This document shows, in pieces, positions 43,211 to 53,457 of a stretch of 64,000 nt of DNA (the first letter of the stretch is position 1; each line of letters opens with the position of its first letter). The translations under genes and the position numbers were made by a program. The notes under the pieces were generated by a model that did not search any database, was not told the DNA's origin, and saw only the letters and a program-made list of their open reading frames with translations. Source of the stretch: Coix lacryma-jobi var. lacryma-jobi (lineage: Eukaryota > Streptophyta > Magnoliopsida > Poales > Poaceae); the NCBI GenBank assembly GCA_009763385.1, contig CM019823.1:97041104-97105103 (forward strand), in the 5' to 3' direction.

Positions 43211-44902
43211 CCACGTGATGTAGTTCTGGATGTTTTCCTTTTGAATCCACTCGGGAAGGGCCTTTAGCCCCGGTTGGTAACACCAACCGTGGCTAAAAGG
43301 ACCTTTAGTCCCGGTTGGTAACACCAACCGGGGCTAAAGGTTCACCCTTTAGCCCCGGTTGGTATTACCAACCGGGACTAAAGGTTCAGGACCTTGAGTC
43401 CGGGTTGATAATACCAACCGGGACTAAAGATTCACCTTTAGCCCCGGTTGGTGTTACCAACCGGGACTAAAGGTCTTTAGCCCCGGACGCAATTTTTTAC
43501 CGAGGCTAAAGCTCAATTGAAAGATCGTCCAAAGGCCTGTTCTCTAGTAGTGCCAGGACTAAAGGCCTGTTTCAGCCGGGACTAAAAGTCCTTTCTCTAG
43601 TAGTGTAATGTGACTATATGAACCATGATGCTAATTGAACTGGATAACAAAACTGTTTTTCCGACTGAGCAAGTGGGAGGTACTTCACGTGGTGTGGAAC
43701 TACCTCTTGGACAGGTTCGCCTAGTGAGGGTTCCTGTTTGGAGACACTTGTTTTGGTCATTTAGGACTGATTCATTGGCCTCACGCGTCTGGACAGAAAT
43801 GCGTCCAGCCACACGCCTATATGGGTAGGTCCAAGCTCACACCCCGATAGGAGAAGGATAATACCTACCTGGAGGTCGGGTGACAACGGTTTAACAGGAG
43901 AAGGCATGACTGCTAAGTCATCTCTCGTGGCCCGGTCGGCGTGGTTGCTAAGTGGTCTTCCACGTTAAATTCCTGTTTGGGTCGTGTGCGAGCCCCCTCT
44001 CTAATGATATTGTTTTGGCCAGTTAGACCATGTGTGGTCTGTTTTCCGACCCCTGTGTAAGCCGTGGTAAGGGTTATATGGAACCTATGGATGCGTCCTC
44101 TCGGGTACGAGTGCGGAATGGGGACAACCTCGGCCGGGGTTGTTTCCATCGTGTGTGGAAAATTGGACAACTGCTGCAGTAGTATAACTTCAATCCTATT
44201 CGAATAGCCACGTCCTTGGTTATGGGCAACCTCCTGGAATGCGGACACCAATGATTAGATGTATTCAAAATGGAACTTGGGATAATCTGGTATGTTGCTA
44301 TAATAACTTAATCCCCGGGAACTAGCGAGAAGGTAGACTCTCTCCTAGGGCCCAACCCTTAATTTATTTATGACTTAACTATACTCCTTTCACCCTCCAT
44401 CATAACCACCTCCACATATAACCTTATCTTTTCCTTAGCCTGCACCCAATTAGGACTTGCTGAGTACGTATGTACTCAACCTCCTTCACTACTATGTTTT
44501 TAGGAGTGAAGCCACAGGAGCACTCGCAAGGATGAAGCTGTCGATGCACTCGCAAGGATGGAACTATGGGAGGATACCCGAAGACGAAGCTGGACGACCA
44601 CAAGAAGGAGCTACGCAAGGACGACGATGTTGGAACGTGCATAGGATAAGGTTTACGTCCACACTCCAAGCTGCCTGTCGGAATGGAGCCACGACGTCAT
44701 AGGGTCGCTGTGTTAGATTCTGATGTTTGCTAAGAGGCCCGTGGCCCAAGTCTTGTAATATGAACCTTGTAACATGTTTTTCCCATTAGCAATAAAAGTA
44801 TGGATTTTTGATATCAATCTTGTTACTTTGTGCGTATCAACAACTGATCCAGGGACTGATACAATGCACAGTGGACCCTCTAGAAAGAGGGCCCTCACAA
44901 GT

Positions 44903-44915
44903 TGGTATCAGAGCC
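44903..44915 (+). other. Primer-binding site of element H (tRNA-Met)
   Basis: TGGTATCAGAGCC three bases after the LTR end. Confidence 0.85.
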
Positions 44916-46444
44916 ATACTTGGACTGTACGACGAAACCTTAACATGGCCATTAGTTAGAAACACCCCTTTTCTTTCAAAAATCTATTTTTGAAAACTAT
45001 TGCTTATAATTCCTGTCTCTCACCTTGCCTTGACCTTCTATTTCAAAAATAACTTTTCTCTCTATTCTCATCCCCTTCAAAACATACAAGTAGTAACGTT
45101 AGTGTAGTATAAAATCAGGAAAGCCCTTTATACGAATAAAAATCGATTCTTGTTTGTTTAGTTACAACTGCCCCTTCCCACCTATGCTTTCCCTCTTCCT
45201 CTATTTCTTTCTGTTAGGAGTAGATTCTTTCCTCACCTTGTGCTTTCTCTCTTATTCCCATTCTGTAGTCCCTTCCTTCTCGTATGCTCTTCCCTCTCAT
45301 CCTCTTCTAAAAAAACAGAGAAGAAGTTGTGCAAAGCAGACCACTGGCAAAAGCCATGGACGCCGCGCACGCAGCTGATTCTCACGCTCCCACCGAGCAG
45401 CGACTGTTGGTGCCATCACCTCCGTCGTACCGTTGTTCCCTCAGCGCACCAGCCACAACACCACACACCACCGCCCCATGACCAACGCCGTTGTGTTGTT
45501 GCTGTCACCGCCCGATGCTGCCACTGCTGCTGTCCCCCACGACGACGATGCCCTTTCACACACGCCGCTCACTGCCCTGATGATGTCACGCACCCACACC
45601 CCAACACCACCATCAACGCCTATAAAAGAACCCCCTCAGCTGCCCTTCACCACAACACAAGCCCCAATCAACGCTAATCCACTAAGTAAGAACCATAATC
45701 AAGAGGTGAATTGATCTAGGAATTCAAGAAAAGCCCGAAGAAGAGTGCCACAAGTTGAAGATTATTGAGGAATCAACAAGAAAAAGAAGAAGAAGCAAGC
45801 TACCAGAAGCAAGAAGTGATCCATCCAAGATGTGCCTAGACGAAGAAGAGCTTACCATCACTATTTTTGCCCTCTTAGCTCCTTTCCTAGTAGGATCAAT
45901 TGTATTGCTTATCCTTTGTTCACGTCCATTACCCTACAAGGAGCCTTGAGTTATTTGCAAAGAAAAGGGCAAAATAAAAGTTAGAAGATTTTTTCGGCTC
46001 AAGTTATGGAGAAAAAAAGAAGAAAGAGAAAAATGGCGCTAATAACATTGCTAGTCCAGGAAAGTACAAATAAGGACTCCCTATCATTTGTTTTCCCACC
46101 TCCCTGACTCAAATGGCAAAAGTCCCGACATTCTCCGTCAATCCCGCCCATACCATCACCTCCCATCAAACAACCATGCTATCACAACCCACCTTCCTTT
46201 TGACCACACCACTGGAACCAGCAACCCCAGCTACCACCTTCCTCGCTACCCGACAAAAAAAAATCAAAGCCAAGCTTCTCATACAAGCCTCGCTCAAACC
46301 CACTATATGGAGCCACTCCTACCAGCTTTCATCAACATCCCACACTCATAGAACCATCTTCCACCAGCCACCACTCACTTTGTGCAAGAGCCCCACACTT
46401 GCAAAAACAGCTGCACACCCTAGCCACAAATCCTTACAACCAAG
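44916..46444 (+). other. Element H leader region
   Basis: Pyrimidine- and CA-rich sequence without a clear gene. It holds a TATA-like CCTATAAAAGAAC (45619-45631) and a 64-codon ORF (45755-45949) with a basic N-terminus and one hydrophobic segment (TITIFALLAPFLVGSIVLLI). Neither is supported by comparison within the window. Confidence 0.45.
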
Positions 46445-47344
46445 ATGACCAAAGGAGTCTGGACTAGTAGCTTCTGCCTCGACATAGAAGGATTCCCTAA
46501 GCTCCTCTACACTGCAGCACAGAAACACGGAATCACCGAGCGCCCCGAGTATGAGGGCCGTGAGTATGAAGAACATGCCATCGACCACTGTGAAGTCACC
46601 GTCTACATTGGCAAGAGCAAGGACTTCCCCGACGTTGGAGCCTGGAGTTCGACCACAACCAGATTTCGCTTCGCCGACACCTACCAAGCTGTAGCCCGCA
46701 AGGCATTACGATGCCTATGTGTGGTCTATGAAGTGCCCATCGCTCGTACGCCCATGAGATTCTTTCCGCCCTCAGAGAAGAATCGCCCAGTCTAGAGATC
46801 CCGCATGGAGACCCTACAAGGACGCCGCATGCAAGAAGACAATCCTACTGTGGTATCCATGACCACGTATTTGCTTGCCCTGGATGAGCAGTACGACCGA
46901 CAAGCCACCGAATTAAGAAACTTCATCACCCGAGCCAAAGATGCTGATATCTCCATCAGGAAGCTCCATGTGGACCTTGCCGAAGCACAAGCCAAAGCAG
47001 CCGAAGCCCTGCGTCGTGACGCATCCGGCGCAGAGACCCTGAATCAAGTCAAAGATCTCCACACTGAAGAGTTGAAGGATGCGTACCTCGTCACTCGAGC
47101 CAAGCACAGGATGCTTGCCACCGACAACCAAGTGCCTGTGATACTAGAAGGTATCCCCATCAATCCTCCAGAAGGACAGGAAGATCGAGTGGTACCTCCA
47201 GCACCACCACTGACGGAAGCGTCCGAAGGAGAAGAACCCCTACTCCTCACACAACTACCGCCAAGAGAAGAAGCCAACCCCAGCTCAGTTGAAGGAACCC
47301 ACGAAGCCAGGAATGAAGCCGCCCTGTCCGACGAAGTAGATTAG
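46445..47344 (+). pseudogene. Element H ORF, unknown function, single in-frame stop
   Basis: About 299 codons from ATG 46445 (MTKGVWTSSFCLDIEGFPKL) to TAG 47342-47344, interrupted once by TAG at 46793-46795; both halves are in the same frame. N-terminal half: compact domain with CEVTVYIGKSKDFPD and FRFADTYQAVARKALRCLC, fitting a double-stranded-RNA-binding-like alpha/beta fold only loosely. C-terminal half: helical, heptad-like (RKLHVDLAEAQAKAAEALRR), then an acidic Pro-rich tail. I believe similar proteins are repeated in grass genomes, but know no function. The upstream in-frame ATGs and lack of pol suggest this is the element's only product. Confidence 0.6.
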
Positions 47345-48080
47345 ACACTCCCATGGGAGATGTACCTTTTCCTTCCGTGCATTGTTCTATTCCGTCTGTT
47401 GCACCAGGAATGAATTATGCCCCGTTTGTGGTTAAGAGATGGTGACCTATAGGTATATGCACCAAGAAGCCAAAGAAAAGGGAAGAAAGTACTTAGAAAA
47501 TTTCTCTTATAAATAATTTGGAATTGGGTCTAAAATAATAGAAGATTTAAAGATAAATCTTCTAAGTGGGGTAGACCCTAGCCATTACAACTATTTCATA
47601 AGAAGGAATATAGTGGGGCAATAACACCAAAAGAAGCCGATTATTTACAAGATTGTCAATGAGAAGTTAAAATTCAAGCCAAGGAAGAAAATCCCAGGGT
47701 CATTATAAGTGTGGCACAAGAGAAACAATTCGAGAAGACCGACACTGCAACACACACAAGATTTACAAAGGGTATAAAGAAAAACTTAGAGGAATGAATC
47801 CTCTAAGTGGGGTAGCTCCGCAGATCGAGAAACGAAGACGAAGACTAATGGTTATATTTAGGATGAGAAGAGTTTAAAACGATAAAGAAGACCACGGGTG
47901 GCATCCTAAAAATTAGGATGGTGGGCAGTCGGCACAAGTAACACATTCAAGAACCCAACCTCCCTCCTAGTCTCTACCTTCTCTCTTAGGATCTTTCCCT
48001 CTCTAAATTCTTTCTCTTTATGAGCCTCCCTCAAGCTTGCTTGAATCTCGTGGACGAGATTTTTCTAAGTGGGGTAGATG
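47345..48080 (+). other. Element H 3' non-coding region with three hairpin plus polypurine modules
   Basis: TCTAAGTGGGGTAG occurs at 47561-47574, 47802-47815 and 48064-48077, the last abutting the LTR as the polypurine tract. Each is directly preceded by or overlaps a perfect hairpin with its own arms: AGAAGATTT/AAATCTTCT, CTTAGAGG/CCTCTAAG and AATCTCGT/ACGAGATT. Confidence 0.75.
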
Positions 48081-49033
48081 TGTAACACCCTGTGTTTTGC
48101 ATCATTTAAAATTCACTAAAAATTTGAACTTTTTAAATATACAACAAATTAATTCTTAACTAGTTATTTTTTTTGCAAAACCATTTTAAAAATACTTTCT
48201 AAAACCCTTGCATCAAAATCCACCATATGCATTTTTGTGACTCGTAGAATTAATTATAGCCTTAGGAATAGTTTTTAGGATTAGAAATCGCTTTGCTTTT
48301 AAATTGATTGCTATTGTGTTTAGAGTGTTTGTATGATTGTTTGTTTGTCGAATGCCTGTATGTTTGTTTTCTAGAATTTATTTGTGGTACCAAAAATATT
48401 CCTTGAGTTCCCAAAAGCCCTCCTTGAACTTTCCTTGAAAACCATCGTTGACCTCTCTTTCAAATCACCGAACCCTCCTCCTTGCAAATTTCTTTGAATT
48501 CAAAATAAATATGTTTCAACTGTCTGAAGATATTTTCTGGAATAATGGAAATATAAAATGTTTATGTTATATTTTGGAAAAAAGAGGCTGGGCTAATTTA
48601 ATCCTCTCTCCCTCCCTTCACGTGGGCTCAGCCCACAGCACACCCTGGCACTGTGTGCGGACGCCGCGTTATTTCTGCCTCGCTGTTGTGGTATTCCTCC
48701 AAAATATCGGCAGCCCTCACCGCCTTACTGTAACCCAAACGCGTCGAGTACCTCCGTGTGTTGACACCTCCTGCACTGGAGACAACAACACGCACATGGT
48801 ACAGGTGCCAGCTCATGCTACAGCCGCATCGTCTCCTTCCATTACACCGTGAGGCCCGTCGAAAGCGCAACAGCAGGATGCCCCACAAGCATCGCGTGAA
48901 CACTGTGCCTCTGTATTGTCATCTTCACAACCGACCTTGTGCGATGTCGTTTTGCCTGCGAACCCCGATGAGCGCCGGAGGAAAGCGTGACGACACCGGA
49001 GATATTTTCTCCCGGCCACCGCCTTACTCCGCC

Positions 49034-49041
49034 TATAAAAG
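49034..49041 (+). promoter_or_regulatory. Putative TATA box in element H 3' LTR
   Basis: TATAAAAG in the same context as 40885-40892. Confidence 0.6.
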
Positions 49042-51196
49042 GTCGTCGAGCTCGCCACCTTCGGACGGGGGGAGCTCGAGTATGCGTCCGCGCGTGGAAG
49101 CTGGACGGCACGGCCCCGCCGAAGGCGAGCACTGCCACAGGACTCCGGCCGTCCGGCGTCGCCGCTGCCCGACGCCACCACGCTGCTCGAAGACGGAAGC
49201 CCGCCACCACTGCGCTGGAGCCAGGGGACGCGAGCGCCAGAGACAGCCGGGCGGTCCCCAAGCTGGAGCTCTCCGCTTCGCCGTCGCTTGAACTACGGCC
49301 GCACTGGACCGTCGCTGCCTTCAGAACAGACAGCGCCGAGCGGCAAGCACTGCCTGTCGCCGCCTCCGTCCTGCTCGGTTGAGCCGCACGGGCCACGGAG
49401 CCCCTCCGCACCTGGAGCCACCGGGACTGCCTCGCCTGCCCACAGGTGCCGAGGCCACCGCCGGTGCCAAGGCCCTCGCCGGCGCCTGGTGCTCTCTCCA
49501 CCTCCCATCGCCCTCCTTTCTTGCCAAGCGTCGATGCCGACCAAGCCGCCGGGGACGAGCCCTGCTCTGCACTGCGCCGCCCTTGCCCCTCCGTTTCCGT
49601 CTCTCTCTCTTTCTCTCTCTCAATGTCAGACGAAGAGGACGAACGGGGCATAATGTCGGGCGCCTGTGACCGCACGGTCAAGGCAACAATGAGTCAACCA
49701 CGTCACTTGACCCAATAGAAAAGCACCACGCCGTTGTGTGGACCCCATCCGTCAATGATACAGCCTCCCCCCTTTTCCGTCCACTTCCGATGTGCACCAG
49801 ACTCACGTGGTTGGGAGCGCACAGGTGCACGGAACAGTACGAGCCCTGGCACAACGCCGATCAGCCCTGGCAGCAGTCTAGACCCACGCGTCAGGCACAG
49901 CAAAAATACTACGCGCACACGGGAAACTACACGGGAGATTAATGAAGCTCTTTTTCCATTCCAGAAATTTCCTAAAATAACTAGAGCCACCCTAGAGCCT
50001 ACCCAAACTGTTCTCACTCCCTTGCCATCACCCAAATTCCAGAAATATTTTTCAAGTTCCATCGCATTCGCGTTTTCCCTATAAACTTAGAAAATTTATA
50101 TCTGAATCAATTCAACTCTAAACCCCGTAATCTCTCCACCAAAACTCTTCCTAGATTCAACCGTACACATTCATATTCTTTTCCTAATTTTTGGTGCCCA
50201 ATTAAATTCTAGTTATGTTTGCTGCTCTTTTTAATAGGTTTGCTAACCTGTAGTTGTACCACCTAAGCATCGTATATTCGATTATCTGTGTACGCTATGA
50301 CACGTACAAAAATACTCGAATATACATGCTCTCTCTTACATAATAATAATAATAAAAATAGGGTAATAGTCATAGCCTAAATAATAATCCTGATCACGCT
50401 CTTAACCCCGTATATTTGCGTGTCCGTGAACACCTGCCACGTACATGGGTACTCAAATATACGCACACGTAGTTATAACCTTGCACACGTATGTGGGCAT
50501 ATGCTTATTTGTATATCCTTTTATATATATTAGTAAACGATATGTCTTCATACGTCGAACTCTCTCTTGCTAACCCCTGAGGCATATACATATGCATGTG
50601 CGTATATGTCGTTTACCTTAATGTCCTATCCCTCCTCCATCTTAACCCTAGGTGCATACATATGCGTATGCACTGCTAATCTTAAATTGACATAATAATG
50701 ATATAACTAAAACAAACCCACCAATCTAAATAAAACCAACCCTCTTGCTTGATCATGCTTGTTTTGCTTGTTGTGTGTTTCTTGTCTGTCGATGCTAGAT
50801 CACGTAAGATACAAGATGTGAGAAAACCCCGATGGAACCCGAAGGATGAGCAACAATCAAAGACCGAAGGAACAAGAAGACCACAAGACAAGGATGCATC
50901 GACTGCGAGTGCAGGCAAGTCCTAATTCCCTTTCCCACCTTCCACCAAATCTTCTTAGAACTATTCTCCACCTACCACTCCAGCCAAACCATACACTACA
51001 CTCATATTACCCCTACCGTACCTTGCCACATAACCTATCCCTTCCCTCCTAATGCCACCACTCCAAACCACCCCATTTCCAACAAATACCATGTTTAGCC
51101 ACCACCACCATAAAGCCTATCCTATCCCATCCACCCAACTTGCCACTCCTAAACCACCCCTTATCCACCACCTCCACCATATAAACCACTCCCACC

Positions 51197-51424
51197 TTGT
51201 GTCCATTCAATATATTTAATATGCTCAATTTACATTATTAATGATATTGTGGTAAATGTGATTTAATGTGAACATGATAACACTACTAGAGAACAGGCCT
51301 TTGGAAGATCAATCAATTGAGCTTTAGTCTCGGCCAAAAATTGTGTCCATTCAATATATTTAATATGCTCCATTTATATTATTAATGATATTGTGGTAAA
51401 TGTGATTTAATGTGAACATGATAA
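51197..51424. repeat. CACTA remnant with duplicated LTR flank in element H 3' LTR
   Basis: The LTR segment TTGTGTCCATTC...GATAA (51197-51280) is followed by the first 68 bp of the CACTA element (51281-51348). Via the shared octamer TTGTGTCC this runs into a second copy of the same LTR segment (51341-51424), which then continues through an empty CACTA target site. Confidence 0.88.
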
Positions 51425-52719
51425 TGTGACTATATGAACCATGATGCTAATTGAACTGGATAACAAAACTATTTTCCGACTGAGCAAGTGGGAGGTACTT
51501 CACGTGGTGTGGAACTACCTCTTGGACAGGTTCGCCTAGTGAGGGTTCCTGTTTGGAGACACTTGTTTTGGTCATTTAGGACTGATTCATTGGCCTCGCG
51601 CGTCTGGACAGAAATGCGTCCAGCCACACGCCTATATGGGTAGGTCCAAGCTCACACCCCGATAGGAGAAGTATAATACCTGCCCGGAGGTCGGGTGACA
51701 ACGGTTTAACAAGAGAAGGCACGACTGCTAAGTCATCTCTCGTGGCCTGGTCGGCGTGGTTGCTAAGTGGTCTTCCACGTTAAATTCCTGTTTGGGCCAT
51801 GTGCGAGCCCCCTCTCTTATGATATTGTTTTGGCCAGTTAGACCATGCATGGTCTGTTTTCCGACCCCTGTGTAAGCCGTGGTAAGGGTTATATGGAACC
51901 TATGGATGCGTCCTCTCGGGTACGAGTGCAGATTGGGGACAACCTCGGTCGGGGTTGTTTCCATCGTGTGTGGAAAATTGGACAACTGCTGCAGTAGTAT
52001 AACTTCAATCCTATTCGAATAGCCACGTCCTTGGTTATGGGCAACCTCCTGGAATGAGGACACCAATGATTAGATGTTTTCAAAATGGAACTTGGGACAA
52101 TCTGGTATGTTGCTATAATAACTTAATCCCCGGGAACTAGCGAGAAGGTAGACTCTCTCCTAGGGCCCAACCCTTAATTTATTTATGACTTAACTATACT
52201 CCTTTCACCCTGCATCATAACCACCTCCACATATAACCTTATCTTTTCCTTAGCCTGCACCCAATTAGGACTTGCTGAGTACATATGTTCTCAACCTCCT
52301 TCACTACTATGTTTTTAGGAGTGAAGCCACAGGAGCACTCGCAAGGATGAAGCTGTTGATGCACTTGCAAGGATGGAACCATAGGAGGATACCCGAAGAC
52401 GAAGTTGGACGAGCACAAGAAGGAGTTACGCAAGGACGACAATGTAGGAACGTGCATAGGATAAGGTTTACGTCCACACTCCAAGCTGCCTGTCGGAATG
52501 GAGCCACGACGTCATAGGGTCGCTGTGTTAGACTCTGATGTTTGCTAAGAGGCCCGTGGCCCAAGTCTTGTAATATGAACCTTGTAACATGTTTTTCCCG
52601 TTAGCAATGAAAGTATGGATTTTTGATATCAATCTTGTTACTCTGTGCGTATCAGCAACTGATCCAGGGACTGATACAATGTACAGTGGACCCTCTAGAA
52701 AGGGGGCCCTCACAACCAT

Positions 52720-53394
52720 GATCTCTTAGAGATAGCTCACTATCCTCCTTGTGACTCCTCTCACCAAGTTTGATCCCTAGAGGATTTGTATTGGGTGAGA
52801 TTGAGTCGAATCGGTGGATGAACTGCTCAATTTCTGGGTGACCGGACGCTGTCTTCGGGGTGACCGGACGCTAGGGTTCAGGGTCCGGTCGTTGAAAGTG
52901 TTCTTCGTTCTTTCGTGTTACTTGACCGGACGCTGGTTCCAGGGTGTGACCGGACGCGCCCCTTTCACTGTTCATCCGTTTTTGACTTGTGTGACCGGAC
53001 GCTCAACCCTCGACCGGACTCTCAGGATCAGTGAGTCTGGTCAAGATTAGAGAGCTCCCAAAACTGATTTGACGTGACCGGACGCGTCCGGTGGTGCTCG
53101 ACCGGACGCAGGCAGAGTCTGGTCAGTGCTGTTTCGCGCTGTTTCGTCTGCGTTTCGCTCGTTCTTTGTCGGTTTTGATTTCCGGCTTTTGCGTTGGATT
53201 TCTAGAGTCGTGAAGTGTCCCGCTGTGCTTGTTGGTAGCATCACCGTATCTCTAGGGTCGTGGACACTTACGAGCTCTAGGGTTTGCTCTTGGGGTTGAT
53301 TTACGAGACAGTGGCGACAAGTTTCCGAAAGGAATTTTAAAGCTCCCATTCACCCCCCCTATGGTCGCTTTCTGGTAGCACTCTCGGTCCTTGA
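52720..53394 (+). repeat. Element C 5' LTR, second part
   Basis: Resumes after element H and its TSD; ends GGTCCTTGA (expected TTCA). Type-2 palindromes, including a perfect ACCGGACGCGTCCGGT at 53077-53092. Confidence 0.92.
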
Positions 53395-53396
53395 AT

Positions 53397-53408
53397 TGGT
53401 ATCGGAGC
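53397..53408 (+). other. Primer-binding site of element C (tRNA-Met)
   Basis: TGGTATCGGAGC, one mismatch from the consensus TGGTATCAGAGC. Confidence 0.82.
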
Positions 53409-53457
53409 AGGTTAAGGATCTTCCACCTTAGCCGGTTCCAGATCCACAGAAGGCGAC

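Larger units (their letters stand above)
42483..43605. mobile_element. CACTA-type non-autonomous transposon (foldback) in element H 5' LTR
   Basis: Starts CACTACTAGAGAA and ends CTCTAGTAGTG, with 3-bp TSD TAA (42480-42482 and 43606-43608); the empty target reads GATAATGTGAC in the other LTR. Most of it is repeats of TTTAGCCCCGGTTGGT and its complement. A second, inner right end at about 43539-43552 matches the left end over roughly 50 bp, and another CACTACTACAG end lies at 42993, so it is a composite of nested ends forming a long hairpin. No transposase. Confidence 0.88.
39941..44899 (+). repeat. Element H 5' LTR
   Basis: 4959 bp, including the 1123-bp CACTA insertion. Lacks about 660 bp that the 3' LTR has (49999-50659), with the deletion point near 41856. 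GC-rich, ORF-like stretches at 40840-41530 are mirrored in the other LTR without stable protein similarity to anything I recognise, so I do not call genes. Confidence 0.9.
39941..52714 (+). mobile_element. Element H: large non-autonomous Ty3/gypsy-type element
   Basis: LTRs 39941-44899 and 48081-52714, both starting TGTAACACCC and ending CCCTCACA. Short internal region (44900-48080) with a Met-tRNA primer site, one ORF and a polypurine tract; no protease, RT or integrase. TSD GCCAT / ACCAT (39936-39940, 52715-52719), one mismatch. The LTR ends and polypurine context recall Tekay/Del chromoviruses; that placement is inference. Confidence 0.88.
48081..52714 (+). repeat. Element H 3' LTR
   Basis: 4634 bp. 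Carries the approximately 660 bp missing in the 5' LTR and a 68-bp CACTA remnant flanked by a duplicated LTR segment. Lengths reconcile once these differences are removed (about 4.49 kb each). Confidence 0.9.

Noticed and set aside
46445..47344. Reading the H ORF as gag with a capsid domain
   Set aside because: No retrotransposon gag core motif or zinc knuckle is visible, so I left the function open.
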